Below, in pieces: positions 25,867 to 35,440 of a stretch of 64,000 bases of DNA. Numbering within the stretch: position 1 is the stretch's first letter; every line of letters begins with the position of its first letter. The stretch lies in the NCBI RefSeq assembly GCF_003385955.1, contig NZ_QRDW01000014.1, positions 18,526-82,525 of the forward strand, read 5' to 3'. The DNA comes from Aestuariispira insulae. GTDB lineage: Bacteria > Pseudomonadota > Alphaproteobacteria > UBA8366 > Aestuariispiraceae. Under the pieces are notes generated by a model. It searched no databases. It was not told the origin of the DNA and worked only from the letters and a program-made list of their open reading frames with translations. The translations under genes were made by a program, and so were the position numbers.

Positions 25867-28800
25867 TTAAGCTTCCAGGGACATCAGGCTGGCATTACCG
25901 CCTGCGGCGGTGGTGTCGATACTGATGGTGCGTTCGGCCGCAAAACGGTGCAGATAGCGCGGGCCGCCTGCTTTCGGGCCGGTGCCGGACAGACCTTCAC
26001 CACCAAAGGGCTGAACGCCGACGATGGCGCCGATCTGGTTCCGGTTTACATAGGCATTGCCCACATGCAGATTCTTGCAGATATAGGCGACCTTTTCCTC
26101 GATCCGGCTGTGGATCGCAAAAGTCAGGCCGTAGCCGGTGGCGTTGATATCCTCAATGACCTTGTCCAGCTGGCTGGCCTTGAAGCGAACCACATGCAGG
26201 ATCGGGCCGAATACTTCCCGCTGCAGTTGGGACAGGCTTTCGATCTCATACATGCGCGGCTCGAAATAGGTGCCTTCTGGACGATTCTTGGGCGCGGCAA
26301 CCGCCTTGAGCAGTTTGGCTTCCTTGTCCATCCGTTCCGCATGTTTGACCAGGATGTCCCGGGCATCGGCATCAATGACCGGACCGATATCGCTGGACAG
26401 ATATTGCGGGTCATTGACATGCAACTCCTCCATGGCGCCCTTGATCATCTCGATCAGCTTGTCGGCGATATCATCCTGGACAAAGAGGATGCGCAGCGCC
26501 GAACAACGTTGGCCCGCGCTTTGGAAGGATGAGATCAGAACATCGCGGGTCACCTGTTCCGGCAGGGCAGAGGAATCCACGATCATGGCGTTCTGGCCGC
26601 CGGTTTCGGCGATCAGCGGCACAATCGGTCCGTCCCGCTCGGCCAGTTTGCGGTTGATCAGACGCGCGGTCTCGGTGGAGCCGGTGAAAGCAACACCGCC
26701 CAGACGCGGGTCGGAGAGCAGGGCATTGCCGATGGTCGGGCCATCACCTGGCAACAGGTGCAAAATCTCGCCCGGCACACCGGCTTGCAACAGGATCTTG
26801 ACCGCTTCATAGGCTATCAACGGGGTCTGTTCCGCAGGCTTGGCGAGAACCGCATTGCCAGCCGCCAGGGCGGCTGCGACCTGGCCGGTGAAAATCGCAA
26901 GCGGGAAGTTCCAGGGCGAAATGCACAGGAAGACCCCGCGGCCATGCAGGCTGATGCGGTTTTCTTCTCCGGTTGGTCCCGGAAGCGGCATGGGGGCAGC
27001 GAAATCGGCCCGCGCCCGGTTGGCGTAATAGCGCAGGAAGTCGACCGCTTCGCGCAGTTCCGCCACGGCGTCATTCAGGGTTTTGCCTGCTTCCTTCATG
27101 GTCAGAGCCATCAGGCGCGGTCCCTGTTTTTCAAACAGATCCGCCGCGGTATTCAAGATGTCGGCGCGTGCGTCCGCCCCTTTGTCATCCCAATGCGGTT
27201 TGGCCTTCAAGGCCCGGTTCAGGGCGTCGACCGCCTGATCCGCATCCGCTTCCTGGACGATGCCGACCACTTCCGCATGGTTGGCCGGATTGAGGATCTT
27301 GCTTTCATGGCCACGCATCTCCGCACCGCCGATCAGCGGGCAGGCGCGGAAGGTCTCGGCGACTTCTTCCTCCATTTCCGCTTTCAGCGGGGAGAGTTCA
27401 TCCGGGCTGGTTACATCATAGCCTGCGGCATTGCGCCGGTTCTTGCCAAAAAGATCGGCGGGCAGGGGAATGCGCGGATGATAGCTTGGCATGTTGCGCG
27501 GCGCTTCGGCGAGCGGGTCGGCGATGATTTCGCGGATCGGCGCGCTTTCGTCCACAATCCGGTTGACGAAAGAACTGTTGGCCCCGTTTTCCAACAGGCG
27601 GCGCACCAGATAGGCCAGCAGGTCCTCGTGGCTGCCGACCGGCGCATAAATACGTACCGGATAGCCTTTGCCTTCCTTACCCACCACCTGGTCGTAGAGT
27701 GCATCGCCCATGCCGTGCAGGCGTTGGAATTCAAAGGCGCCGTTGGTACCGGCCATTTCCATGATCGCGGCCAGGGTATGGGCGTTATGGGTGGCAAAAC
27801 AGGGGTAGAAAGCTTCCGGCGCGGACAGAAGTTTTTTGGCACAGGCCAGGTAGGAAACATCCGTGTTCACCTTGCGTGTGAAAACCGGATAGCCGTCCAG
27901 GCCCATTTCCTGGGCGCGCTTTATCTCGGTATCCCAATAGGCCCCTTTCACCAAGCGCACCATCAGGCGCCGCTTGGTTCGCCGTGCCAGTTCGGTCAAC
28001 CAGTCGATCAGCGGGGCACAGCGCTTCTGATAGGCCTGGATGGCAAGTCCCAACCCCTGCCAGTTTTTAAGCGAGGAATGTTCCGCGACCGCTTCGATCA
28101 GGTCGAGGGAGAGGTCAAGGCGGTCCGCTTCCTCGGCATCAATACAAAGGCCGATATCGTAATCCGCCGCCAGCTGGCACAGCTCGATCAGGCGCGGCAG
28201 CAATTCTTTGCGCACCCGTTCTTCCTGGCCGAATTCATAGCGCGGATGCAGGGCGGAAAGCTTGACCGAAACACCCGGCGCCTCAATGCAGCCGCGGCCA
28301 TTGGCGGCCTTGCCGATGGCATGGATCGCATTGGCATATTCCTCGAAATAGCGTTCCGCGTCCTCCATGGTGCGGGCGGCCTCGCCCAGCATGTCATAGG
28401 AATAGCGATAGCCGAGGGCTTCCTTGTCCTTGGCGCGTTTCAGGGCTTCATTGATGGTCCGGCCCATGACAAATTGGCGGCCGAGGATTTTCATGCCCTT
28501 CATCACGGCCTGACGGATCACCGGTTCGCCGGATCGCTGAACGAGGCGTTTCAGCACACCGCCCCATTCGCCGCCTTCCGCTTGTTTATTCAGGTTCACA
28601 ACCCGCCCGGTCAGCATCAGCGCCCATGTGGAGGCGTTGACGAACAAGGATTCCGAATGGCCAAGATGCTGTTCCCAGTTCGCGCCGCCGATCTTGTCCT
28701 TGATCAAGGCGTCTGCGGTATCGGCATCGGGAATGCGCAACAGGGCTTCTGCCAGGCACATTAAGACGACGCCTTCCTGGCTGCTCAGCTCATATTCATG

Positions 28801-29013
28801 CATGAAGGCATCAATGCCCGACGATTTTACGCGGTCCTTGCGGACTGTGGTGACCAGTTTGCGGGCCTTGGCTTCGATCCTGTCGCGCTGTTCGGCGGGC
28901 AGGTCAGCCTGGGCCAGGCGTTCCTTCAAACATTCCGTTTCATCCATACGATAGGCATCACGGATTTTCTGACGAAGCGCACCGGCTTCTTTCAGGGGCT
29001 GATCGAAAATCAT
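25867..29013 (-). CDS. putA: Bifunctional proline dehydrogenase / L-glutamate gamma-semialdehyde dehydrogenase
   Basis: A 1048-residue enzyme that oxidises proline to glutamate in two steps on one chain. The FAD proline-dehydrogenase barrel (about residues 170-470; [36 protein letters not shown]) is followed by the aldehyde dehydrogenase (about 540-1030; [21 protein letters not shown], and catalytic Cys837 in AGQRCSALR). The N-terminal ribbon-helix-helix DNA-binding domain of E. coli PutA is absent, so it cannot autoregulate; the divergent Lrp-type gene at 29201 is the natural regulator. I chose the ATG at 29013 because ggagag precedes it; an in-frame ATG at 29073 adds 20 residues without homology cues. 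Confidence 0.95.
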   Translation of the reverse strand: MIFDQPLKEAGALRQKIRDAYRMDETECLKERLAQADLPAEQRDRIEAKARKLVTTVRKDRVKSSGIDAFMHEYELSSQEGVVLMCLAEALLRIPDADTADALIKDKIGGANWEQHLGHSESLFVNASTWALMLTGRVVNLNKQAEGGEWGGVLKRLVQRSGEPVIRQAVMKGMKILGRQFVMGRTINEALKRAKDKEALGYRYSYDMLGEAARTMEDAERYFEEYANAIHAIGKAANGRGCIEAPGVSVKLSALHPRYEFGQEERVRKELLPRLIELCQLAADYDIGLCIDAEEADRLDLSLDLIEAVAEHSSLKNWQGLGLAIQAYQKRCAPLIDWLTELARRTKRRLMVRLVKGAYWDTEIKRAQEMGLDGYPVFTRKVNTDVSYLACAKKLLSAPEAFYPCFATHNAHTLAAIMEMAGTNGAFEFQRLHGMGDALYDQVVGKEGKGYPVRIYAPVGSHEDLLAYLVRRLLENGANSSFVNRIVDESAPIREIIADPLAEAPRNMPSYHPRIPLPADLFGKNRRNAAGYDVTSPDELSPLKAEMEEEVAETFRACPLIGGAEMRGHESKILNPANHAEVVGIVQEADADQAVDALNRALKAKPHWDDKGADARADILNTAADLFEKQGPRLMALTMKEAGKTLNDAVAELREAVDFLRYYANRARADFAAPMPLPGPTGEENRISLHGRGVFLCISPWNFPLAIFTGQVAAALAAGNAVLAKPAEQTPLIAYEAVKILLQAGVPGEILHLLPGDGPTIGNALLSDPRLGGVAFTGSTETARLINRKLAERDGPIVPLIAETGGQNAMIVDSSALPEQVTRDVLISSFQSAGQRCSALRILFVQDDIADKLIEMIKGAMEELHVNDPQYLSSDIGPVIDADARDILVKHAERMDKEAKLLKAVAAPKNRPEGTYFEPRMYEIESLSQLQREVFGPILHVVRFKASQLDKVIEDINATGYGLTFAIHSRIEEKVAYICKNLHVGNAYVNRNQIGAIVGVQPFGGEGLSGTGPKAGGPRYLHRFAAERTISIDTTAAGGNASLMSLEA

Positions 29014-29141
29014 TTTTGTCTCTCCAAACATGCCACTGTGGGACTTGGACCCTATGCGGTGGCAGCACTCCACAACAATTCAGCGCAAACTGGCTGTCGG
29101 GGCGATGATATCAAATGAATAGCAGAATGTGCTTCTGATTT

Positions 29142-29164
29142 GCGATAATTGACGATATTATCGC
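29142..29164. promoter_or_regulatory. Inverted repeat GCGATAAT/ATTATCGC, candidate PutR operator
   Basis: A perfect 8-bp inverted repeat with a 7-base spacer lies in the divergent putA-putR region, 37 bp before the putR start. A/T-rich inverted repeats of this kind are typical Lrp/AsnC-family targets, and PutR proteins of alphaproteobacteria activate putA with proline. Confidence 0.55.
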
Positions 29165-29200
29165 CATCAATTTTTGAAAACTATAGTGGAATATTCTGTT

Positions 29201-29683
29201 ATGGCGTCGGAAGTAAGGGAACTGGACCGGATCGACCGGAAGATTTTACGCACGTTGCAGGACTTCGGCCGGCTATCCAATGTGGATTTGGCCAAGATGG
29301 TGAATCTCAGCCCGACGCCCTGTTTAGAGCGTGTCCGACGGTTAGAGCGTGATGGGTTCATTAAAGGTTATAAAGCCATCTTGGAGCCGGCCAAGCTGGG
29401 GCAGGCCCTCACCGTTTTTGTTCAGATGACCCTGGACCGGACCACGCCTGATGTCTTTGATCTCTTCCGGGATAAGGTGCGTGAACTGCCAGAGGTTGTG
29501 GAGTGCCATATGGTGGCGGGTGGTTTTGATTACCTGCTGAAGATCCGGGTCCGGGACATGACCGCTTTCCGGCATTTCCTGGGCGAGCAATTGACCAGTC
29601 TGACGGGCGTGTTGACCACGCATTCCTATGTGGTGATGGAAGGTGTCAAAGAAGGGGATAGTGTGACGATTCTTGAGTCCTGA
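29201..29683 (+). CDS. putR: Lrp/AsnC-family regulator, probable proline-responsive PutR
   Basis: A 160-residue regulator with an N-terminal HTH (LDRIDRKILRTLQDFGRLSNVDLAKMVNLSPTPCLERVRRLE) and a C-terminal RAM effector domain (GGFDYLLKIRVRDM). It is divergent from putA, the classic place for the proline-responsive activator in bacteria whose PutA lacks a DNA-binding domain. I chose the ATG at 29201 over the one nine codons upstream because the family starts just before LDRIDRKIL. The put assignment rests on context. Confidence 0.88.
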   Translation: MASEVRELDRIDRKILRTLQDFGRLSNVDLAKMVNLSPTPCLERVRRLERDGFIKGYKAILEPAKLGQALTVFVQMTLDRTTPDVFDLFRDKVRELPEVVECHMVAGGFDYLLKIRVRDMTAFRHFLGEQLTSLTGVLTTHSYVVMEGVKEGDSVTILES

Positions 29684-29828
29684 TGTGAGTATAAAATGGA
29701 CGTTAGTTGTTTGTATATCAATGACTTGAAGTCACCTTGACGGATATGACAATTGCCGGTGAAAGCGGGATGAGGCAGTATTGTTAACAAGTTATTAACG
29801 GGGCATGCACGGTGAAAGGGTATGTATC

Positions 29829-30158
29829 ATGAATCGCAAGGATGATCTTGTCTTATTGGCTACAGGCCTCTGTGCTCAAAACTCTAATCTTTTCATTGAC
29901 CGCCGCTGTGGACGCGACCGGCGTGGTGAAGGTGGAGGGCGCCAATCCGTTGGCTGGAGCCAGCGCCGCTATCAGTTCCGTTCCTTCGACGACCGCCGGC
30001 AAGCCAGCCAGGAGCCGGACAAGCTTTCCAAAATGCTCAATGAGCGCGAACGGGTGAGTGAACCCGTTGACGGTGATTTGATACACGCGCTCTACCGGCT
30101 GCTGGAGCATTTGCAGGACCGCAGAGCAATTCCGGGCAAGAATTCCCAGTCCTTCTGA
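29829..30158 (+). CDS. Hypothetical protein with DRR motifs
   Basis: A 109-residue protein of unknown function. It is rich in Arg, with DRRCGRDRR near residue 26, a second DDRR, and a C-terminal amphipathic stretch (LIHALYRLLEHLQDRR). DRRxGxDRR motifs recur in many short alphaproteobacterial proteins of unknown role. No membrane segment or signal is visible. An aaaggg ribosome-binding site supports the ATG at 29829; the ATG at 29805 is an alternative. Confidence 0.55.
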   Translation: MNRKDDLVLLATGLCAQNSNLFIDRRCGRDRRGEGGGRQSVGWSQRRYQFRSFDDRRQASQEPDKLSKMLNERERVSEPVDGDLIHALYRLLEHLQDRRAIPGKNSQSF

Positions 30159-30210
30159 GGGGTAGGAAGGTTTTTTTCCAATACTGGATGGCGGGCGCTT
30201 GGAGAAAGTT

Positions 30211-30402
30211 ATGTCTAGGCTGACAAAATGTGACAAATACCCCCGGCAGAATATCTATGGGCGTGAACAACAGAGCCTTTCTTCGGGGCATCTGCAGCAT
30301 GATGAAAAGGATAACTCTTTTGAAGTCATGAAGGGGCTTTTGGTGGCCTTGTTCTTTTCCGTGATTTTCTGGGGGACAATTCTGTTCTTTTCCCTGGGCT
30401 GA
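30211..30402 (+). CDS. Small single-span membrane protein, unknown
   Basis: A 63-residue protein with a charged N-terminal half and one C-terminal transmembrane helix (MKGLLVALFFSVIFWGTILFF). A good ggagaaa ribosome-binding site stands six bases before the ATG, which is the main argument that it is real. It follows the DRR protein by 52 bp. I know no family for it. Confidence 0.5.
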   Translation: MSRLTKCDKYPRQNIYGREQQSLSSGHLQHDEKDNSFEVMKGLLVALFFSVIFWGTILFFSLG

Positions 30403-30413
30403 GTTATTCTCTC

Positions 30414-30452
30414 GCCTTTCGGGCACCGTCGGCGCGTCTGGCTCCGAAAGGC
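30414..30452. terminator. Hairpin between converging genes
   Basis: A perfect 9-bp stem (GCCTTTCGG / CCGAAAGGC) with a 21-base loop between the small membrane protein and the LuxR-type gene. It lacks a T-run on either side, so it is a weak or factor-dependent terminator at best. Confidence 0.4.
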
Positions 30453-30457
30453 AGATA

Positions 30458-31234
30458 TCAGGGGTCGATATTGTAATCCTTGGCGACCCGGATCAGCATC
30501 TGTTGAACGGTGGCATATCCGTAGCGGTCCCGCACGCTATAGAGATAATGCCGCACGGTTCGGGCTGGAATGGATGTGATGATTGATATCTCTTCCAAAG
30601 TCTTGCCGGCTATGGCCCATGTCGCTACGCGCCATTCCTTCTGGGATAGCTGAACCGACCGTTTCACCCGCTGGGTATGATTAAGATTCCAGGCCGTCCG
30701 CAGCATTTGCGAAGCCAGCCGGAAACTCTCTTCCATGCCGGGTTCCGGTACATTGTCGAGTACGAAGTTAACCGTCGAAATATTGTCCTGAAGATCCAGC
30801 CCCGGCAGGGGCACCAGGATCATTTCTTTGACGTTCCAATGCGCCATGGATTGATAGTTATATAATAGACGATCGTGGAAATGCCGATTGTCCGTTGGCA
30901 TGAGTGTGTGGCGCAAGAGATTGTCCTTGCGCAGTGCCCGGCCGTAATAATTGTCTGGATTGCGATAGTCGGGTGGCGGCAGGGGGGAGTCTATATAATG
31001 CTCCACCAGCATTTCATCGGTTTCTTTGTCGAGGCAGGCATGATTGTGATGGTGCCGGACAACGGACATGCTGCCTTTATCGCCCAAATTGAAATGCCTG
31101 TCGGTCCAGCTGACTCTGAGAGCACCAAGGGTTTCACAGATATGAACAATGGCTGATTTAGTTTCATCAACCGTGTTTGCCGTGACCAACTCTTTCCAAA
31201 TAGGACTGAAATGCTGGAAGATGGGATAGCTCAA
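30458..31234 (-). CDS. LuxR-family transcriptional regulator (solo)
   Basis: A 258-residue regulator with an N-terminal domain in the place of an autoinducer-binding domain and a clear C-terminal LuxR HTH (LSQKEWRVATWAIAGKTLEEISIITSIPARTVRHYLYSVRDRYG). The aromatic/Asp-Pro pattern that LuxR-type proteins use to hold acyl-homoserine lactones (a W..Y..DP arrangement) is not evident; the corresponding stretch is unusually rich in His, Tyr and Pro. No luxI-type synthase is in the window. It is therefore a solo regulator that may answer to a different ligand. Confidence 0.82.
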   Translation of the reverse strand: MSYPIFQHFSPIWKELVTANTVDETKSAIVHICETLGALRVSWTDRHFNLGDKGSMSVVRHHHNHACLDKETDEMLVEHYIDSPLPPPDYRNPDNYYGRALRKDNLLRHTLMPTDNRHFHDRLLYNYQSMAHWNVKEMILVPLPGLDLQDNISTVNFVLDNVPEPGMEESFRLASQMLRTAWNLNHTQRVKRSVQLSQKEWRVATWAIAGKTLEEISIITSIPARTVRHYLYSVRDRYGYATVQQMLIRVAKDYNIDP

Positions 31235-31731
31235 CTTAAGGTCCCCAATCAGTATTAAAGCTGCCCCCAGCTCTTGTCTTTTTCCTGCGAGCCGTGGCTC
31301 CGATACGCCTCATCGAAACCATCCACCGGTTGATTCAACTATATCAGCACATGCCTCGGTGAAAAACCGCTCTCAGGTCAGGAATATGCTGATTTTTCTC
31401 TGGGATTCTCCTTAAAAGAGAAAAACAAATGTGATAAAGCTATTAAAAGCATTATTCATGGTTGCAACAACACCTTCGTCAAAGCCGATTTTCCGAACAG
31501 ATCAGTCTAAGATCCAATATCATGGATAGAACTGTTCAATTGGTTTGGTCGCTATGATACTACATTAGGTTCAATTGTTAATCATTTGTTAATATTATTA
31601 TCAGAATACCACCGATGAACAATTGTCAGATGTGCCAAGCAGATGAATTGCCCGGCTATTGGGTAATGAACCCGTGACGAAAGGGGGGGGGAAGGGTATC
31701 TTCTGGACCAATCTACAGGGTCTGAAATGTC
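31235..31731. other. Intergenic region of about 500 bp, A/T-rich
   Basis: The region separates the divergent LuxR-type and glycosyltransferase genes and must hold both promoters. Visible features are an inverted repeat TTTTTCTCT/AGAGAAAAA (31393-31425), a very A/T-rich block near 31575-31605, and a run of nine G at 31683-31691 about 40 bp before the glycosyltransferase start. No reading frame with family resemblance was found. Confidence 0.45.
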
Positions 31732-32871
31732 ATGGGTGACAATGTGAGTTTACGTGGAAAGACAATCCTTTATCTGGTTACCGAGGACTGGTATTTCTGG
31801 TCCCATCGCCTGCCGGTTGCCCGGGCGGCCAAGCAGGCTGGTGCGCGGGTTGTTGTTGCCACCAGGGTCAATGATCATGGTGATCGCATCCGGGCAGAGG
31901 GATTTGAGTTGGCCGACATCCCCTTTGACCGAAGCGGTTTGAACCCGGTGAGGGATTCCAAAACCCTCATGGCTGTTTTGCGGCTCTACCGGCAGGTCCA
32001 ACCAAATCTGGTGCATCACGTAGCGCTGAAACCTGCACTTTATGGCGCGATTGCTGCTTGGCGGGCCGGAGTGCCTGCAGTGGTGAATGCCATGGCTGGC
32101 ATGGGCTTTATGTTCATTTCTGACAGCCCGAAGGTGAAAATCCTGCGCCCGGTGATCAAGCTGGCTTTTCGCCTGCTCAATAATCGGAGATGCAGCCGTC
32201 TGATCCTGCAGAACGGCGATGACAAAAAACTGTTCATGCGGGAAATGGGGGTCAGGCCGGATCATATCCGCGTCATTCGCGGGTCCGGTGTGGATCTGGC
32301 CCGGTTTTCGGTCAGGCCTGAACCGGTCGGTACCCCGGTTGCGGTCTGTGTCAGCCGCATGCTGTGGGACAAAGGCATTGGGGAATTGGTTGAGGCGGCC
32401 CGGATCCTCCGGAAACGCAATGCGCCAGTCACCATCCGGCTCGTCGGGCCAACTGATGATAACCCGGCATCGATCCCGCAAGGGGTATTGGACCGATGGG
32501 CCGCAGAAGGCGTTGTTGAGGTGTTGGGGCCATCCAATGACATCGCCGCTGTTTACGCAGATGCCCATATCGCGGTGCTGCCCTCCTACCGGGAGGGGCT
32601 GCCTAAATCCTTGCTGGAGGCGGCGGCCTGCGGCCGTCCGATGGTGGCAACCGATGTGCCGGGCTGCCGCGAGGTTTGCCGCGAAGGGGAAACAGGCCTG
32701 CTGGTGCCTCTAAAATCAACGGTGGAACTGGCCGACGCCCTGGAGAAACTGGCGAACAGCCCAGATCTGCGACGCGCCATGGGGGCGGCCGCACGGAATG
32801 CCGCAGAAACTGAGTTTGCCGATACGATCATCGCGGCGGAGACCATGGAGCTTTATCAGGAACTGGTCTGA
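31732..32871 (+). CDS. Glycosyltransferase family 4 protein
   Basis: A 379-residue GT-B-fold, retaining glycosyltransferase. The N-terminal acceptor domain (LYLVTEDWYFWSHRLPVARAA) and the C-terminal nucleotide-sugar domain with YREGLPKSLLEAAACGRPMVATDVPGCREV are clear; the E-x7-E pair in EGLPKSLLE is the donor-binding signature. Such enzymes act on the cytoplasmic side in exopolysaccharide, capsule or lipopolysaccharide assembly. No other polysaccharide genes are adjacent, so its product is unknown. The stop codon is directly adjacent to the stop of the converging gene. Confidence 0.9.
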   Translation: MGDNVSLRGKTILYLVTEDWYFWSHRLPVARAAKQAGARVVVATRVNDHGDRIRAEGFELADIPFDRSGLNPVRDSKTLMAVLRLYRQVQPNLVHHVALKPALYGAIAAWRAGVPAVVNAMAGMGFMFISDSPKVKILRPVIKLAFRLLNNRRCSRLILQNGDDKKLFMREMGVRPDHIRVIRGSGVDLARFSVRPEPVGTPVAVCVSRMLWDKGIGELVEAARILRKRNAPVTIRLVGPTDDNPASIPQGVLDRWAAEGVVEVLGPSNDIAAVYADAHIAVLPSYREGLPKSLLEAAACGRPMVATDVPGCREVCREGETGLLVPLKSTVELADALEKLANSPDLRRAMGAAARNAAETEFADTIIAAETMELYQELV

Positions 32872-33762
32872 TCAGGGGGCCGGTGATTTCCCATCCACAC
32901 GCCCCCGGTGGATCAGATAGAGCCCGCTCAAAATCACGATGCCACCACCGACCCAGGCATAGATATCGGGCAGCGAATCAAACATCGCCCAGCCTAACAG
33001 CAGCGCCCAGAAAATCTGGCTGTACATGAAGGGGGCCACTGTGGTGGCTGCGGCATATTTATGGGCCGCGATGATCAGACTGTGGGCCAGCCCGCCAAAC
33101 AGGCCGATGGCAACAAGCGCCAGCCAGACATTGGTTCCTTCCGGCATTTGCCAGAAAAACGGTACCGCCAGGCTGGAGGCAACGGCGCCGATCAAGGCGG
33201 TATAAAACAGGGTCACCGGCATCGGGTCACTGTTCGCCAGTTTCCGTGTCGTGACATTGAAGGTCGCCATGCAAAAAGCGGCAGCCAGGATAAATAGCGC
33301 GCCGGTGCCAAGCCCCTCCATGTCAGTACCGCCGATATCGGGACGCACGATCACCAGGGTGCCGATGAAGCCGACCAAGGTCGCGCATAATGATCGCCAG
33401 CCAACCCGCTCGCCCAGAATCGGGATCGAGAGCACCACCACCAACATGGGCACGGTAAAGAAAATGGCGGTGGCCTCCGCCAGGCCGATCATGGTCAGGC
33501 CGGTAAAAAATAGCAGGCTGTCAATCATGAGGATTAGGGATCGGCCGGCCTGCATCATCGGGCGGCTGGCGCGGAACAGACTGGTGCCGTGCTTGGGCCA
33601 CAGCAGGATCACCATCAAGATCAGATGGCCCAGATACCGTGCCCAAAGCACCATCATCACCGGCAGATACTGGCCAAGATATTTCGCCAATGTTTCCTGG
33701 ACGGAGATCACCGCCATCGCCGCGAGCATATAGAATATGCCGCGCATCTGTTCCGTGCCCAA
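32872..33762 (-). CDS. DMT-superfamily transporter (EamA family)
   Basis: A 296-residue inner-membrane protein with about ten hydrophobic helices in two repeated EamA halves (FYMLAAMAVISVQETLAKYLG first; IGLFGGLAHSLIIAAHKYAAATTVAPFMYSQIFWALLLGW second). Family members export metabolites such as amino acids. The substrate is not indicated by sequence or context. Confidence 0.9.
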   Translation of the reverse strand: MGTEQMRGIFYMLAAMAVISVQETLAKYLGQYLPVMMVLWARYLGHLILMVILLWPKHGTSLFRASRPMMQAGRSLILMIDSLLFFTGLTMIGLAEATAIFFTVPMLVVVLSIPILGERVGWRSLCATLVGFIGTLVIVRPDIGGTDMEGLGTGALFILAAAFCMATFNVTTRKLANSDPMPVTLFYTALIGAVASSLAVPFFWQMPEGTNVWLALVAIGLFGGLAHSLIIAAHKYAAATTVAPFMYSQIFWALLLGWAMFDSLPDIYAWVGGGIVILSGLYLIHRGRVDGKSPAP

Positions 33763-33925
33763 GCCCCTGGCCCCTTATTGTATCGCTGCTTGATATATCA
33801 GAAGAGCCTCAGCTTAGTGGATCGAACATCCAGGTCAAGCTTGATTCAGATCAGCGATTTCTTGCAATTGATTATCTATATCAGTTATCTCAAACCTCCA
33901 TTGTTGAGAAGGGGCTAAGGAAATC

Positions 33926-35311
33926 ATGCCTGCGAACCGTCGCCAGTTTATTAAAGGACTTGCCGCCGGCAGCGTCTTGCCGTTGCTGGGGGGCTGTTAT
34001 GCCAACGGCCTGAATTCCCGTGTGGTGGATTTGACGGCAAGGAGCGCCAAGAAACAGCTACTGGCCAATGGGGCGGTAACCGAGGTTTTTGACTATGCCA
34101 ATAGTCCGGGGCCGGTTATTTTGCGGGCCCGCCAGGGGGAGCGGTTCACGGTTCGATTTCGCAATGATCTGGAAAAACCGACCACCATTCATTGGCATGG
34201 AATACGCCTCGATAACGCCATGGACGGCGTGCCTTTCCTGACCCAGGATCCGGTGGCGCCGGGCAGCAGTTTTCATTATGAATTCACGCCGCCGGATGCT
34301 GGTTCCTTTTGGTTCCATCCGCATTTTGACAGCCTGGATCAGATGGCGCGCGGCTTAAACGGGGTATTGATCGTGGAAGAGCGCGAGGATCCTGGATTTG
34401 ACCTGGATTTACCTTTGATGCTCAAGGATTGGGTGTTAACGGATACCGGTGAATTTGGCCGGATCACCAGCAAGCGCGGCATGTCGCGTGCCGGCACGTT
34501 CGGCAATATCCGGACGGTCAATCACCAGATAAACCCGCTCTATCATGTTCCAGCCGGTGGCTGGGTGCGCCTTCGTTTGATCAATGTGGATCTGACACGG
34601 GTCTACAAGATCATCCTGGATGCGGTGGAAATGCCCGAAGCCTTTGTGATCGCGGTTGACGGCAATCCGATCGCCAGCCCCAGCCCCTTTGGGCGGGAAC
34701 ATATCGGTCCGGGACAGCGTCTGGATGTTGCTGTGAAAGTGCCGGATCGTCCTGGTGCTGTCTTTGCCTTCCGCAATACCTCCTCTTCAAAACCCTGGGA
34801 GATGTGCCGTTTCCAGGCGGAACGTGCGGATGATGTGGATGTCAGGCGCGCCATGCCCCGGCTGCCCTTGAACCCGATCCCGGAACCGGATCTGGCCGCG
34901 GCAAAGGAAATTACCTATCGCTTCGACAGCGGTGTGGGGGACGGTTATGCGATCTGTGGCGGCATTCACGAAAAGGTGCCGACCTTCTGGACCATCAACG
35001 GGATCGCTTGGCCGGAATATGCAATATTGCCGCCGCCGTTGGATGTTCTTGAAATGGGGCGGAGCTATATCTTCGAATTGGCCAATCATACCCCCCATAC
35101 CCATCCCATTCATATTCATGGCCTGACCTTTAAGATACTGGAATCGAACAAGCGGGCGGTCGATCCCTTTCATACGGACACAGTGTTGCTGCGCCCGGAT
35201 GAACGGGTCCGGGCGGCCTTCGTGGCCGACAATCCGGGTCACTGGATGTTCCATTGTCATATCATCGAACATCAGGTTTCCGGTATGATGGGCCATCTGC
35301 AGGTGGTCTGA
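33926..35311 (+). CDS. Multicopper oxidase, Tat-exported
   Basis: A 461-residue periplasmic oxidase with a Tat signal (NRRQFIKGLAAGSVLPLLGGC) that also contains a lipobox-like LLGGC, so it may be lipid-anchored. Copper-binding motifs are complete: HWHG and FWFHPH in domain 1, HTHPIHIHG and HCHIIEHQVSGMM in domain 3 with a methionine as axial ligand for type 1 copper. Members oxidise copper(I), manganese or phenolics. No copper-resistance partner is adjacent. Confidence 0.92.
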   Translation: MPANRRQFIKGLAAGSVLPLLGGCYANGLNSRVVDLTARSAKKQLLANGAVTEVFDYANSPGPVILRARQGERFTVRFRNDLEKPTTIHWHGIRLDNAMDGVPFLTQDPVAPGSSFHYEFTPPDAGSFWFHPHFDSLDQMARGLNGVLIVEEREDPGFDLDLPLMLKDWVLTDTGEFGRITSKRGMSRAGTFGNIRTVNHQINPLYHVPAGGWVRLRLINVDLTRVYKIILDAVEMPEAFVIAVDGNPIASPSPFGREHIGPGQRLDVAVKVPDRPGAVFAFRNTSSSKPWEMCRFQAERADDVDVRRAMPRLPLNPIPEPDLAAAKEITYRFDSGVGDGYAICGGIHEKVPTFWTINGIAWPEYAILPPPLDVLEMGRSYIFELANHTPHTHPIHIHGLTFKILESNKRAVDPFHTDTVLLRPDERVRAAFVADNPGHWMFHCHIIEHQVSGMMGHLQVV

Positions 35312-35440
35312 GGCGGACGGATCACCGGTGTTAATGAAATTTCAAGATTTTCCCGTGTAATCTCTAAGCCAGTGGATTGGTGAATCCGGAGATGTTCGAT
35401 GCATTGCGGGTTTGAGGCAGGCTTTAAAAAGGTCTGTGTC

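Noticed and set aside
26758..28764. Open frame of 668 codons on the plus strand
   Set aside because: Antisense of putA; no domain or ribosome-binding site.
32869..32874. Adjacent stop codons forming TGATCA
   Set aside because: A coincidence of two converging genes that end side by side; no function is implied.
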